A stretch of DNA of 64,000 nt from assembly GCF_000015265.1 (NCBI RefSeq), contig NC_008699.1, positions 1,612,001 to 1,676,000 on the forward strand, read 5' to 3'. The notes under the pieces were generated by a model. That model was not told the DNA's origin. It searched no databases and worked only from the letters and a program-made list of their open reading frames with translations. Within the stretch, counting starts at the first letter, position 1; every line of letters starts with the position of its first letter. The translations under genes were made by a program, and so were the position numbers. Source of the DNA: Nocardioides sp. JS614 (lineage in GTDB: Bacteria > Actinomycetota > Actinomycetes > Propionibacteriales > Nocardioidaceae). Below, piece by piece: positions 32,065-39,624 of the stretch.

Positions 32065-33179
32065 GCGGCGACAGTTGCAGCATGTCGGCCGGTGAGCACG
32101 TCGAGCAGGTCGGGGGCGTCCATGGGGAGGCGGTTGTGGCGGGGGGCGACTTGGGCGCCCGCCATCCACACTGCGAGCTCCTCCGGGGTGCGGGCCCAGG
32201 GGATCAGGCCCGCCGCCTCCAGGTTGGCCGAGTTCGCGACGCCGTGGCCCGGCAGGGGCCGGTAGGTGATCACCGGCTTACCGGAGGCCAGTGCCTCCAG
32301 CGAGGTGAAGCCACCCGCGTTCTGCACGATGCAGTCGCAGGCCGCCATCAGATCCGGGATGTCGTCGCGCCAGCCGAGCGCAACCACGCCGGGGATCCGG
32401 GCGAGGCGACGACGAAGCCGGTCGTCGGTCCCGCAGAGCACGACCGGTGTCATCTGCCCGTCCTCGAGGATGTCGCGCGCGGTTGCCGCCAGCTGGCCCA
32501 TGCCCAGCGAGCCGCCGGTGACCAAAGCCCATGGGCCCGTGATGTCTGCGGCTCTCGGTTCACCGTGGATCGGCGCGGGCGCCTCGCGACGCGTCGGGAT
32601 GAGTGGCCGAACGACGTCGGTTCGTCCGCCCCAGCGGCGTGCCTCGGCTGCCGCGACGTCGTGGATGGCGAGGTTGAGATCGACCCTGGGGTGGATCCAC
32701 AGCGGGTGGACCGAGGTGTCGGTGAGGTAGGTAACTGCGGGTACGGCGAGGTCGCCGGTCGTTCGGGCGTGCCCGAGGGCCTGGGCGCCGAACGGGTGGG
32801 TGGTGACCACGAGGTCACAGCCGCGAGTGGCTTCGACGACGGGGGCGGCGGCGAAGGCCAGCAGCCACGTCACCAACCGGTGGGCCGCGCGGCCCGGCTC
32901 GAGCAGCCGCAGGGTGGTTCCCCAGGAGTTGGGACGCCGCCGCAGCTGCGCGTAGTAGACGCGCCGCAGGATCGGCCCGATCCTCCACGGCAGCAGCGTC
33001 ACGACGTCATGGATCGCGACCTCGCACCCCGCGGTGGTGAGGACGCGGGCGATCTCGCGTGCCGCGGAGTTGTGGCCCGCGCCGTAGCTGCCGGTGATCA
33101 CGGCGACGCGCGGTGCGGGCGCTCCGGGCGTGAGGGCGAGCAGCGGCGCCGCCGCGGGAGGCACTGTCTGGATGGTCAT
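32061..33179 (-). CDS. MGDG synthase/MurG-like glycosyltransferase
   Basis: The 372-residue protein belongs to GT28: N-terminal MGDG-synthase region (VAVITGSYGAGHNSAAREIARVL near residue 25) and a GT28 C-terminal domain with LVTGGSLGMGQLAATARD near 225 and QNAGGFTSLEALASGKPVITYRPLPGHGVAN near 300. It would transfer a sugar from UDP- or GDP-sugar to a lipid acceptor such as diacylglycerol at the membrane. ATG 33179 lies 7 nt after a -10-like hexamer, so the mRNA is probably leaderless. It heads the GT-deacetylase-MFS operon. Confidence 0.85.
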   Translation of the reverse strand: MTIQTVPPAAAPLLALTPGAPAPRVAVITGSYGAGHNSAAREIARVLTTAGCEVAIHDVVTLLPWRIGPILRRVYYAQLRRRPNSWGTTLRLLEPGRAAHRLVTWLLAFAAAPVVEATRGCDLVVTTHPFGAQALGHARTTGDLAVPAVTYLTDTSVHPLWIHPRVDLNLAIHDVAAAEARRWGGRTDVVRPLIPTRREAPAPIHGEPRAADITGPWALVTGGSLGMGQLAATARDILEDGQMTPVVLCGTDDRLRRRLARIPGVVALGWRDDIPDLMAACDCIVQNAGGFTSLEALASGKPVITYRPLPGHGVANSANLEAAGLIPWARTPEELAVWMAGAQVAPRHNRLPMDAPDLLDVLTGRHAATVAA

Positions 33180-33186
33180 GAGGGTG

Positions 33187-33220
33187 AGGATGGCCTTGGT
33201 CGAGTGAAGGCCACGTGAAG
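33187..33220 (-). promoter_or_regulatory. direct-repeat promoter b (GT-deacetylase-MFS operon)
   Basis: Read on the minus strand: CTTCACG (33220-33214), 4 nt, CTTCACT (33209-33203), 10 nt, -10-like CATCCT (33192-33187), 7 nt, ATG 33179. The 11-bp repeat period and 10-bp distance to the -10 copy the PhoB-box arrangement. No -35 hexamer is visible. Confidence 0.7.
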
Positions 33221-33262
33221 CCGGAAAGTCCGTCCTGGGCCGGGACGCCTCCAGAGCAGGCG

Positions 33263-33925
33263 TCAGGTCTGCGTCTGGCGGCGGCGCCACCAGTGATAGG
33301 CGGCCGGCAGTGCTGAGAACGCCAGAATGGCGAGGATGGCGGAGTCGATGTTGTCCTTCATCGACGGGACCGTGGTGCCGAGGAAGTATCCGAGGAGAGT
33401 GATGCTGGCGACCCAGGCCGTCGCTCCAAGGGCGCTCCAGAGGACGAATCGGCGTCGTTCCATGCGAGCAACGCCGGCGGTCAATGTGATGTAGGTGCGA
33501 ATGAAGGGGACGAAGCGGCCGATCACGATCGCTCGATTGCCGTGGCGTTGGAAGAATGCGTGCGTCTTGTCGAGGTGGCGGCGCCGCAGCAGGCGGCTGT
33601 CGCGTCGGTAGAGCCGCGGCCCGATGAGGCGGCCGATCTCGAACCCCGCAATGTTGCCGAGGAATGCGGCGGCCGTGAACATGCCGAGCGCGAGCGCCAG
33701 CTCGACGCCGTGGCTTCCCGACAGCAGCGAGATGTCGCCGGTGGCGACGAAGAGCCCGAGCGCGAACAGCAGCGTGTCGCCGGGCAGGAACGGGAACAGC
33801 AGGCCGCATTCGACGAAGATCATCAGCAGGCTGACCCAGACCAATGACGGGCCGAACTGCTGCAGTAGCCAGTCCGGATTCATCCAGTTGAGGCCGAGCA
33901 GCAGCGGAACCACGAGGCCTCTCAT
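33263..33925 (-). CDS. DedA family membrane protein 1
   Basis: The 220-residue protein has DedA motifs: FVECGLLFPFLPGDTLLFALG near the N-terminus, the GNIAGFEIGRLIGPRLYRR segment, and the FVPFIRTYITLTAGVARMERRRF region with the functional arginine and glycine. DedA proteins recycle undecaprenyl phosphate by translocating it across the membrane. The start at 33925 overlaps the stop of a 47-codon ORF (ATGA); a longer in-frame extension upstream lacks DedA character. The regulated promoter lies at 34073-34106. Confidence 0.85.
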   Translation of the reverse strand: MRGLVVPLLLGLNWMNPDWLLQQFGPSLVWVSLLMIFVECGLLFPFLPGDTLLFALGLFVATGDISLLSGSHGVELALALGMFTAAAFLGNIAGFEIGRLIGPRLYRRDSRLLRRRHLDKTHAFFQRHGNRAIVIGRFVPFIRTYITLTAGVARMERRRFVLWSALGATAWVASITLLGYFLGTTVPSMKDNIDSAILAILAFSALPAAYHWWRRRQTQT

Positions 33926-34065
33926 TCGACAGCACCCCGCCCGCGGCATCCGTGCGGCTGTTGGCGCGCGGTGGTTGAGCCGCCCCGCCTTGGGATGGGT
34001 CCGCGACTGGTGCCCGGGCCGGCCCGCGACCGCGGGTCTGCGGGGGCGTGGGTGTCCTGATCCAT
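33922..34065 (-). CDS. leaderless 47-residue ORF coupled to dedA
   Basis: A reading frame of 47 codons starts at ATG 34065, exactly 7 nt after the -10-like CACGCT of promoter a', and its stop overlaps the ATG of the DedA gene by 4 bp. The product is basic, Gly/Pro/Arg-rich, and without recognisable domain. It probably exists to carry ribosomes into dedA by termination-reinitiation, though a peptide function cannot be excluded. The start prediction comes from promoter geometry only. Confidence 0.4.
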   Translation of the reverse strand: MDQDTHAPADPRSRAGPGTSRGPIPRRGGSTTARQQPHGCRGRGAVE

Positions 34066-34072
34066 GGTCCGC

Positions 34073-34106
34073 AGCGTGACCCCACCCGGGTGAAGGGCAG
34101 GTGAAG
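34073..34106 (-). promoter_or_regulatory. direct-repeat promoter a' (dedA1)
   Basis: On the minus strand: CTTCACC (34106-34100), 4 nt, CTTCACC (34095-34089), 10 nt, -10-like CACGCT (34078-34073), 7 nt, ATG 34065. It forms a divergent pair with promoter a; 14 bp separate the repeats of the two. Confidence 0.6.
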
Positions 34107-34120
34107 GTCCGGATCGATCG

Positions 34121-34154
34121 CTTCATGGCTGCTTCATGCGGGCGTGTCTACCTT
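34121..34154 (+). promoter_or_regulatory. direct-repeat promoter a (PAP2-dedA2-mannosyltransferase operon)
   Basis: CTTCATG (34121-34127), 4 nt, CTTCATG (34132-34138), 10 nt, TACCTT -10 (34149-34154). This is the best match of all copies to the consensus. There is no start codon 6-7 nt after the -10, so this one has a 5' leader of about 40 nt before GTG 34203. Confidence 0.72.
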
Positions 34155-34202
34155 CGTCCGGACGCGGGTCGCCGGTCGGGCTGCGGGATGGAGGACGACG
34201 TC

Positions 34203-34826
34203 GTGAGCACGAGCGCTGGATCCGTGGTGTGGGGTTCGGCTCAGGAGGCCTGGTTCGATGCGGTCAATCACCTGGCACGGGTCACGCCGTGGTTGCACAC
34301 GCCGGCGCGGCTGTATGCCGAGTACGGTGTCGAGCTGTTCGCTGGCCTGCTGCTGGTGTCGTGGTGGCTGGCCCGCCGCGACGGCGACCTGCGCCGCGTC
34401 GCGGCGACGCTGTGGGCGCCCGTGGGTGCTCTGGTCGCCTTGGGGGTCAACCAGCCGCTGGCCTCGGCGGTCGCCGAGCCTCGGCCCTACATGGTGCTCC
34501 CGCACGCGATGATCCTGGTTTCGCGGAGCAGCGACTACTCCTTCCCGAGCGACCACGCCGTGATGGCCGGAGCCGTGGCAGCCGGAGTGCTGCTCGCGCA
34601 CCGCAGGCTCGGACTCGTCACCGCCGCGCTCGCGGTCCTGATGGCCTTCACCCGCGTGTACGTGGGCGCGCACTTCCCCCTCGACGTCGCCGCCGGCCTG
34701 GTCGTCGGGGCCGTCGTGGCGGTGGTGTCGTTCCTCCTTGCCCGGTCGCTGATCGTGCGGCTGGTCGAGCTCCTGGCGCGAACCCCCGCGCGTGCCTTGC
34801 TGACCACCGGCTCGCGGGCGACGTGA
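34203..34826 (+). CDS. PAP2 family phosphatase 1
   Basis: The 207-residue membrane protein has PAP2 motifs: AVAEPRPYMV (motif 1, RP but no obvious upstream Lys), YSFPSDHAVMAGAV (motif 2, PSDH instead of PSGH) and FTRVYVGAHFPLDVAAGL (motif 3). It would dephosphorylate undecaprenyl diphosphate or another lipid phosphate outside the membrane. GTG 34203 is preferred because of GGAGG at 34189-34193; ATG 34188 is an alternative. It overlaps the DedA2 gene (TGATG), so dephosphorylation and flipping of the carrier may be coupled. Confidence 0.82.
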   Translation: MSTSAGSVVWGSAQEAWFDAVNHLARVTPWLHTPARLYAEYGVELFAGLLLVSWWLARRDGDLRRVAATLWAPVGALVALGVNQPLASAVAEPRPYMVLPHAMILVSRSSDYSFPSDHAVMAGAVAAGVLLAHRRLGLVTAALAVLMAFTRVYVGAHFPLDVAAGLVVGAVVAVVSFLLARSLIVRLVELLARTPARALLTTGSRAT

Positions 34827-35563
34827 TGACCGGCCTGATCGAGCACCTGCTAGCGACCCCGGCATGGGTGGCGCTGCTGGTGGTGTTCGCACTGCCCGCC
34901 CTGGAGTCCTCGGCCTTCCTCGGGTTCGTCTTCCCCGGAGAGCTGGCGGTCCTCCTCGGTGGCGTCGTGGCCAGCCAGGGTCACGTCCCGCTGGGCGGCG
35001 TGCTGGCGGCCGGCGTCGGTGGCGCGATCGCCGGGGATGCGGTCGGCTACCTCGTCGGGCGCCGCTGGGGTCGACGGATCCTCGACTCCACCCTGGGCCG
35101 GTTCGTCAAGGTCGAGCATCTGGATCGCGCAGAGGTCGCCCTGGCACGGCGCGGCGGCTGGGCGGTCTTCTTGGGCCGGTTCACCGTCGCGTTGCGCGTG
35201 ATGATTCCTGGCCTGGCCGGCATGGCGGGTATGCCGTATCGACGCTTCGCGCTCGCCAACGTCACCGGCGGCGCATTGTGGGGCGCGACCGTGGCGCTCG
35301 CCGGGTACCTGGCCGGGAGCAGTTGGCACGTGGTCGAGCACGACATGTCGGTTGCCGGCATCGGCGTCACCCTCGGGGTGATTGCGTTGCTGCTCATCGC
35401 CCACGCGATCGGCCGTCGCAGGGCTAGGACCCGCACCGCCACAAGCAATCCCGAGAGCATCGGCGGCAGCGACGGATCGGGGCGCCGCCGGAACGGTGAT
35501 GCGGGGCTCGGCGGACACGGCACGCGGGGCGGCGCAGCGTCGGCCGATTCCCCGTTGGTGTGA
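34826..35563 (+). CDS. DedA family membrane protein 2
   Basis: The 245-residue protein has DedA/SNARE-associated motifs: LPALESSAFLGFVFPGELAVLLGG, AIAGDAVGYLVGRRWGRR, and FLGRFTVALRVMIPGLAGMAGMPYRRF with the conserved FxGRFxxxxR segment. It has a Ser/Gly-rich C-terminal tail of about 40 residues. It probably flips polyprenyl phosphate like DedA1, but from another subclade. It begins on the stop of PAP2-1. The mannosyltransferase gene follows 86 bp later without a motif promoter of its own. Confidence 0.87.
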   Translation: MTGLIEHLLATPAWVALLVVFALPALESSAFLGFVFPGELAVLLGGVVASQGHVPLGGVLAAGVGGAIAGDAVGYLVGRRWGRRILDSTLGRFVKVEHLDRAEVALARRGGWAVFLGRFTVALRVMIPGLAGMAGMPYRRFALANVTGGALWGATVALAGYLAGSSWHVVEHDMSVAGIGVTLGVIALLLIAHAIGRRRARTRTATSNPESIGGSDGSGRRRNGDAGLGGHGTRGGAASADSPLV

Positions 35564-35649
35564 GCGGTGGCGGGTCGCACGGGACGGGACCGCGCCGTTC
35601 GTGACCGCGCGGTCGGCTCCGCGGCGATCCGGCAGTAAGGCGGCGGGAC

Positions 35650-37308
35650 TTGCAGGCCAAGCCGATTGGGCGGGAGAGGCGGCGACGGGCGCCTGGCGTC
35701 CGTCCGCCCTCGCTGCGTTGGTGCCGCGGGCACGGCCAGCGACTCAACCTTCTCGGCGGCCTTCTCGCCACGGCCTGTATGACCATCGGCTCATACGCCT
35801 ACGCGCCGATGCCGACGCCCCCTGCGTTGCTGCGTGCTACGCCGCTCGGCGCCGCGCTCACCGCCCTGCGGGCATCGGATGGGGCGCGGACGTGGGGGCT
35901 CGTCCTGTGCTTCACCGGTGTCACGGTTCTCACCCTCGCCTGGTTCGCACTGGGTGTCGCTGTGAAGAACGAGGAGTCGGGCGTCAGGCGGGTAACCCTG
36001 ACGGGCCTCACGTGGTCGGTGCCTCTTCTGCTTGCCCCGCCCATGTTCAGCGGCGACGGATGGAGCTATGCCGCCTACGGCTACCTCACCGGGCACGACA
36101 TGTCGCCCTATGTGGTGCCGCCGTCGGTGCTGCACGGGCCGCTCATCGACGCGGTTTGCAGTTGTTGGCGAGACACGCCGGCGCCATATGGTCCGGTGCC
36201 GCTGCTGTGGGGCGGGGCGTTCAGCAGGTTCACGGCGAGCCCGTGGCTACTGTTGGCGGCCTACCGGCTGCTGGCGCTGCTGGGGCTCGGGATGCTCATG
36301 TACGCCGCGCCACGGCTTGCCCGAATCGCCGGCCGGCACCCGGCGCGTGCGGCGTGGCTCGTGGCCAGCCCGCTCGTCTTGGCCCACGGGGTGGGCGGTG
36401 TCCATCTCGATCTGGTGATGGTCGGCTTGGTGGCCACGGCCCTGGCCTTCATGTTCAGTCTACCGTCTCAGACGTTGCCAAGGCGGCGCGAGAGTGCTCG
36501 AGCGATGGCCTCGGGCTGGTTCACCGGAGCGGTCGGTATCGGGCTGGCCACCGCGGTCAAGGCACCGGCGGTGGTCGCCGGTCTCGGCGTCGCCCTGGTT
36601 GCGCTCCCGCGCGAAGCGACCACAGCAGCCCGGCTGCGAGCCGGAGCACGGGTCGGCTTCCTCGCGGTCGGCACGACCGGCGTCATCGGCGTGCTCGCCG
36701 GACTCGGCGTGGGGTGGCTCATCACGATCCATGCGACCCTGGTGCTGCATACCCCGCTGTCGCTGACCTACGACGTCGGCACCTGGGTCAGCGGGCTCAC
36801 CGGTCACAACGCGGCGCCGGTGGTCGACGTCATCGGGATCGTGGTGCTGATCGGGGCCTGTGGCGTCATCTTGTGCCGAAGCCGTACCGGTGAGCCAGGC
36901 GCCGCGCTCGGGGCGGCCGCGGTCGCCATGCTGCTGACCACCGTGCTCAGCCCGGTGACGAACTACTGGTACTACCTGTGGTGTCTTCCGCTGCTGGCCT
37001 GCTGCCGCCTGCCGGCCTGGGCTAGACGAAGTTTGACCGCGCTGGTGGGCGTGCTCGGCCTCCTCGCCCCGCTCGACCCCGCGCTCCACGTTCCGGGCAC
37101 CGGGAACATCCAGCTCGCCGCGGCGCTGGGCGCGGTCCTGCTTGCCGCAGGCGCTCCCATCGCCCGCGACCTTGTTGACCGAGCGGCCAAACAGTCCCAG
37201 ACACCACCCGCTCCTGCTGGTCGCACGGCCGCCGACGCCATTGGAGCGCCGGGTGGGCATACCGACGTCGCGGACGGTGTGGCGTCGCGCAGCCGCCCGC
37301 TCGGCTGA
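35650..37308 (+). CDS. MptB-like polyprenol-phosphomannose-dependent mannosyltransferase
   Basis: The 552-residue protein has about 13 transmembrane helices and the GT-C motif region PPMFSGDGWSYAAYGYLTGHDMSPYVVPP near residue 125, characteristic of the MptB/MptA family that adds mannose from polyprenol-P-mannose to lipomannan-type glycolipids at the outer face of the membrane. HGVGGVHLDLVMVGLVATA and SPVTNYWYYLWCLPL are further family-like segments. TTG 35650 has AAGGCGG upstream, but the start is uncertain. It is likely read through from the PAP2-dedA2 genes. Confidence 0.75.
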   Translation: MQAKPIGRERRRRAPGVRPPSLRWCRGHGQRLNLLGGLLATACMTIGSYAYAPMPTPPALLRATPLGAALTALRASDGARTWGLVLCFTGVTVLTLAWFALGVAVKNEESGVRRVTLTGLTWSVPLLLAPPMFSGDGWSYAAYGYLTGHDMSPYVVPPSVLHGPLIDAVCSCWRDTPAPYGPVPLLWGGAFSRFTASPWLLLAAYRLLALLGLGMLMYAAPRLARIAGRHPARAAWLVASPLVLAHGVGGVHLDLVMVGLVATALAFMFSLPSQTLPRRRESARAMASGWFTGAVGIGLATAVKAPAVVAGLGVALVALPREATTAARLRAGARVGFLAVGTTGVIGVLAGLGVGWLITIHATLVLHTPLSLTYDVGTWVSGLTGHNAAPVVDVIGIVVLIGACGVILCRSRTGEPGAALGAAAVAMLLTTVLSPVTNYWYYLWCLPLLACCRLPAWARRSLTALVGVLGLLAPLDPALHVPGTGNIQLAAALGAVLLAAGAPIARDLVDRAAKQSQTPPAPAGRTAADAIGAPGGHTDVADGVASRSRPLG

Positions 37309-37392
37309 TCCACCGACCGGCGTACTGCGGTGGGCAAGCTAGCTGCCAAAGGCGACCGGGCAGGCCGCAGCGCCGGGTACCCGCAGCGAAGC

Positions 37393-37426
37393 CTTCATGC
37401 CTCGTTCATCGACGGCTGTCTAGGTT
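37393..37426 (+). promoter_or_regulatory. direct-repeat promoter c (DMT transporter operon)
   Basis: CTTCATG (37393-37399), 4 nt, GTTCATC (37404-37410), 10 nt, TAGGTT -10 (37421-37426), 7 nt, ATG 37434. The geometry predicts a leaderless transcript. Confidence 0.7.
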
Positions 37427-37433
37427 CCCGGCC

Positions 37434-38414
37434 ATGAATGTCGTCGGGCTCCTGGTCGCCATCCTCGCGGCGGCCGGCTTCGCCACTTCGACATCCCTGC
37501 AGCACCACGCGAACACAACACTGACAACGAGCGACCCCCGCGGTCATCGCGGTCCCGAGGAGCATCATGGCCGGGGCGAGGGACATTTCGCGTCGCTGCT
37601 GCGCCAACCGTGGTGGGTTGTCGGGCAGGCGATCGCCCTGGTCGCGTTCGCGCTGCACGCCTGGGCGCTGCGCGTCGGCCTCCTTGTTGTCGTCCAGCCG
37701 GTCGTGGTCTCCGGCATCGTCCTGGCGGTCCCGATCCGTGCCGCGCTCGAGCGGAGACTCCCACACCTCGGGGAACTAGGGACGGTCGCCCTGACCGCGA
37801 CCGGACTGACCGCATTCCTCCTCGCCGTCCATCCCACCGCGCCGTTGGCCGCGCATCCCGCGACGGGCAGCGCCGCGGTTGCCACCCTCGTCGGTGCCGC
37901 CGCGGCACTGGCTGCCAGCCGGTGGGCCAAGGGGCGGTCCGGAATTGCTCAAGCCACCGGCTACGGCGCCGCCTCGGGCGTGCTGTTCGGCCTGAGCGCA
38001 GGCCTGGTCAAGCTCGCGGCCACCGCCGGCGCGACGGCGACAAGCTTCCCCGCCGAGCTCGCGGCAGTACTCACCGCGTGGCCCACCTGGCTGGTGCCAC
38101 TCGTCGGGGTCGCCGGCGTCGTGCTGAATCAACGGGCCTATCGCGCCGCGCGCCTGTCGGCCTCCATGCCGCTTCTCAACATCATCGACGTGCTGGTCGC
38201 CATCGCCTTCGGAATCGTGGTCTTCTCCGAGACCCCAGCGCATCGTCCGCTTGACCTCGCCGGTCAGGGGATCGGGATCACGCTCATGCTGATCGGCCTG
38301 CACCGCCTCGCCCGTGATCCCGGTGTCGACGCCGAAACGCAGTCGTGCTCGTTGCCCACCACCTCCGCCGGCTCAGCTGTCGGTGAACCGCAGCGCACGA
38401 GGAGTGCTCGTTGA
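37434..38414 (+). CDS. DMT/EamA-type membrane transporter
   Basis: The 326-residue protein has about ten transmembrane helices in two EamA-like halves, such as VQPVVVSGIVLAVPIRAALERRLPHLGELG and ASMPLLNIIDVLVAIAFGIVVFSETPAHRP. A His-rich loop (HHANTT, HRGPEEHHGRGEGH) lies between helices 1 and 2, which could bind metal. The DMT family transports small metabolites; some members flip lipid-linked aminosugars, which would suit this module. The start ATG 37434 is chosen because it directly follows promoter c. The next gene overlaps by 4 bp. Confidence 0.72.
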   Translation: MNVVGLLVAILAAAGFATSTSLQHHANTTLTTSDPRGHRGPEEHHGRGEGHFASLLRQPWWVVGQAIALVAFALHAWALRVGLLVVVQPVVVSGIVLAVPIRAALERRLPHLGELGTVALTATGLTAFLLAVHPTAPLAAHPATGSAAVATLVGAAAALAASRWAKGRSGIAQATGYGAASGVLFGLSAGLVKLAATAGATATSFPAELAAVLTAWPTWLVPLVGVAGVVLNQRAYRAARLSASMPLLNIIDVLVAIAFGIVVFSETPAHRPLDLAGQGIGITLMLIGLHRLARDPGVDAETQSCSLPTTSAGSAVGEPQRTRSAR

Positions 38415-39451
38415 TCCCGTTCTCCACCCCGTCACTCTTGCTTGCCGCAACTCTCGCGGCTGCCGTCGGGTTGCATGTGTCGACCTGGGGGGCGTTCAAG
38501 GACTCGCCGTACGAGGGCTATCACCCGTTGCGTCAGGTGCGCACCGTCGCGCTGGCCGCGGTCGCGGCGCTCGTGGTCGTGGCCAGTACGGCCACCCGCG
38601 CGGGCGGCGTTGCCGTGGTGATCCTGCCGGCCCTCGGGGTGGTCTACACCCTGGAGAGGCTGGCGACCGAGTGGTGGAAGTCGATCGTCCGATCCGACGA
38701 CCAGGCCGCGTACACGATCCCGATGCGCCTGGGTTTCCGCGGCCGTCCCATCGACGCGACGGTTGTGCGGTGGGCCGTGGGCCTGGCGGTCATCGCCGCG
38801 ATGGTGGTGATCGGGTGGCTGGTGCACGCGGCCCAACAGCAGGCGGGCGAGGTGCCCGGATGGCTGGTCGGGCTGACCGTCGGCGGGCTGGGTGGCTGGC
38901 TGACCGCGATCGGTGGCGCCTGGAAGGACGCCCCGATCGAGGGGTTCAGCGGTTGGAAGTTCCTGCGTAGCCCCCTGGTCGCGACCGCGTGGGCGGTACC
39001 GCTGTCGCTGCTCACCCAGGACTGGGTGACGCTGGTGCTGTCCGCTGGCGGGATGGCGGTCGCCTCCATCGAGACCTACAAGACCTTCCTCACCGGTGGT
39101 CGCCCGCCTGGCAAGTTCGACGGGAAGCCGGTCCGGTGGGTGCCCACGCTGCTCATGCGCCGGATCGGCCGTGCACACGCGGGCGGCTGGGCCATCTTCG
39201 GTGCGATCGCCCTGCTGCAGGCTGCGCAGCTGCTGCGGGGGCCGCACACCCTCAACGACGGGCATGAGGACCCGTCCCGCCTGCTACCCGCCCTCGTCGC
39301 CGGAGGTGTCGCCGTCGTGTGCGTGTGCGCCGTTGCGGTCGTCCTGCGCGCCTCCGCCCTGTTCGCGAGTGCGCAGGACCAGGTCGCAGAGGCTAGCGAG
39401 CGCGCCGCGACCACGTGCGGCGTGGGTGAACCGGTCGATGTCGCCATCTAG
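38411..39451 (+). CDS. unrecognised polytopic membrane protein with duplicated motif
   Basis: The 346-residue protein has about eight hydrophobic segments and no domain that I can name. A motif is duplicated: GAFKDSPYEGYHPLRQVRT near residue 27 and GAWKDAPIEGFSGWKFLRS near 175, each placed before a membrane helix, so the protein probably arose by duplication and has two cytoplasmic KDxPxEG loops. TTG 38411 overlaps the upstream stop (TTGA), which implies co-translation with the DMT transporter. Members of lipid phosphate synthase or prenyltransferase families use acidic loops, but similarity is too weak to assign. Confidence 0.6.
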   Translation: MIPFSTPSLLLAATLAAAVGLHVSTWGAFKDSPYEGYHPLRQVRTVALAAVAALVVVASTATRAGGVAVVILPALGVVYTLERLATEWWKSIVRSDDQAAYTIPMRLGFRGRPIDATVVRWAVGLAVIAAMVVIGWLVHAAQQQAGEVPGWLVGLTVGGLGGWLTAIGGAWKDAPIEGFSGWKFLRSPLVATAWAVPLSLLTQDWVTLVLSAGGMAVASIETYKTFLTGGRPPGKFDGKPVRWVPTLLMRRIGRAHAGGWAIFGAIALLQAAQLLRGPHTLNDGHEDPSRLLPALVAGGVAVVCVCAVAVVLRASALFASAQDQVAEASERAATTCGVGEPVDVAI

Positions 39452-39584
39452 ACGTCCACGCCTCGACGGGTCGCCCCCGAGGTGCCACACCGGGGCTCGG
39501 TAGAGGTTCCTGCGGCTGTCACACGGGGCGGGGCGTGGCGATGCCTGGAGCCGCCAGTCGCCGGGTCGCCCGGCCTGCGCCGGA

Positions 39585-39618
39585 ATTAACGGCACCTTCA
39601 CTCACCGTCTCCTACCGT
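39585..39618 (+). promoter_or_regulatory. direct-repeat promoter f (GT39-two-component operon)
   Basis: The proximal repeat CTTCACT (39596-39602), 10 nt, TACCGT -10 (39613-39618), 6 nt, GTG 39625. The distal repeat (39585-39591, ATTAACG) is degenerate. Same spacing as the other copies; the weaker site may mean lower or basal control of the operon carrying the regulators themselves. Confidence 0.55.
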
Positions 39619-39624
39619 TCCAGC

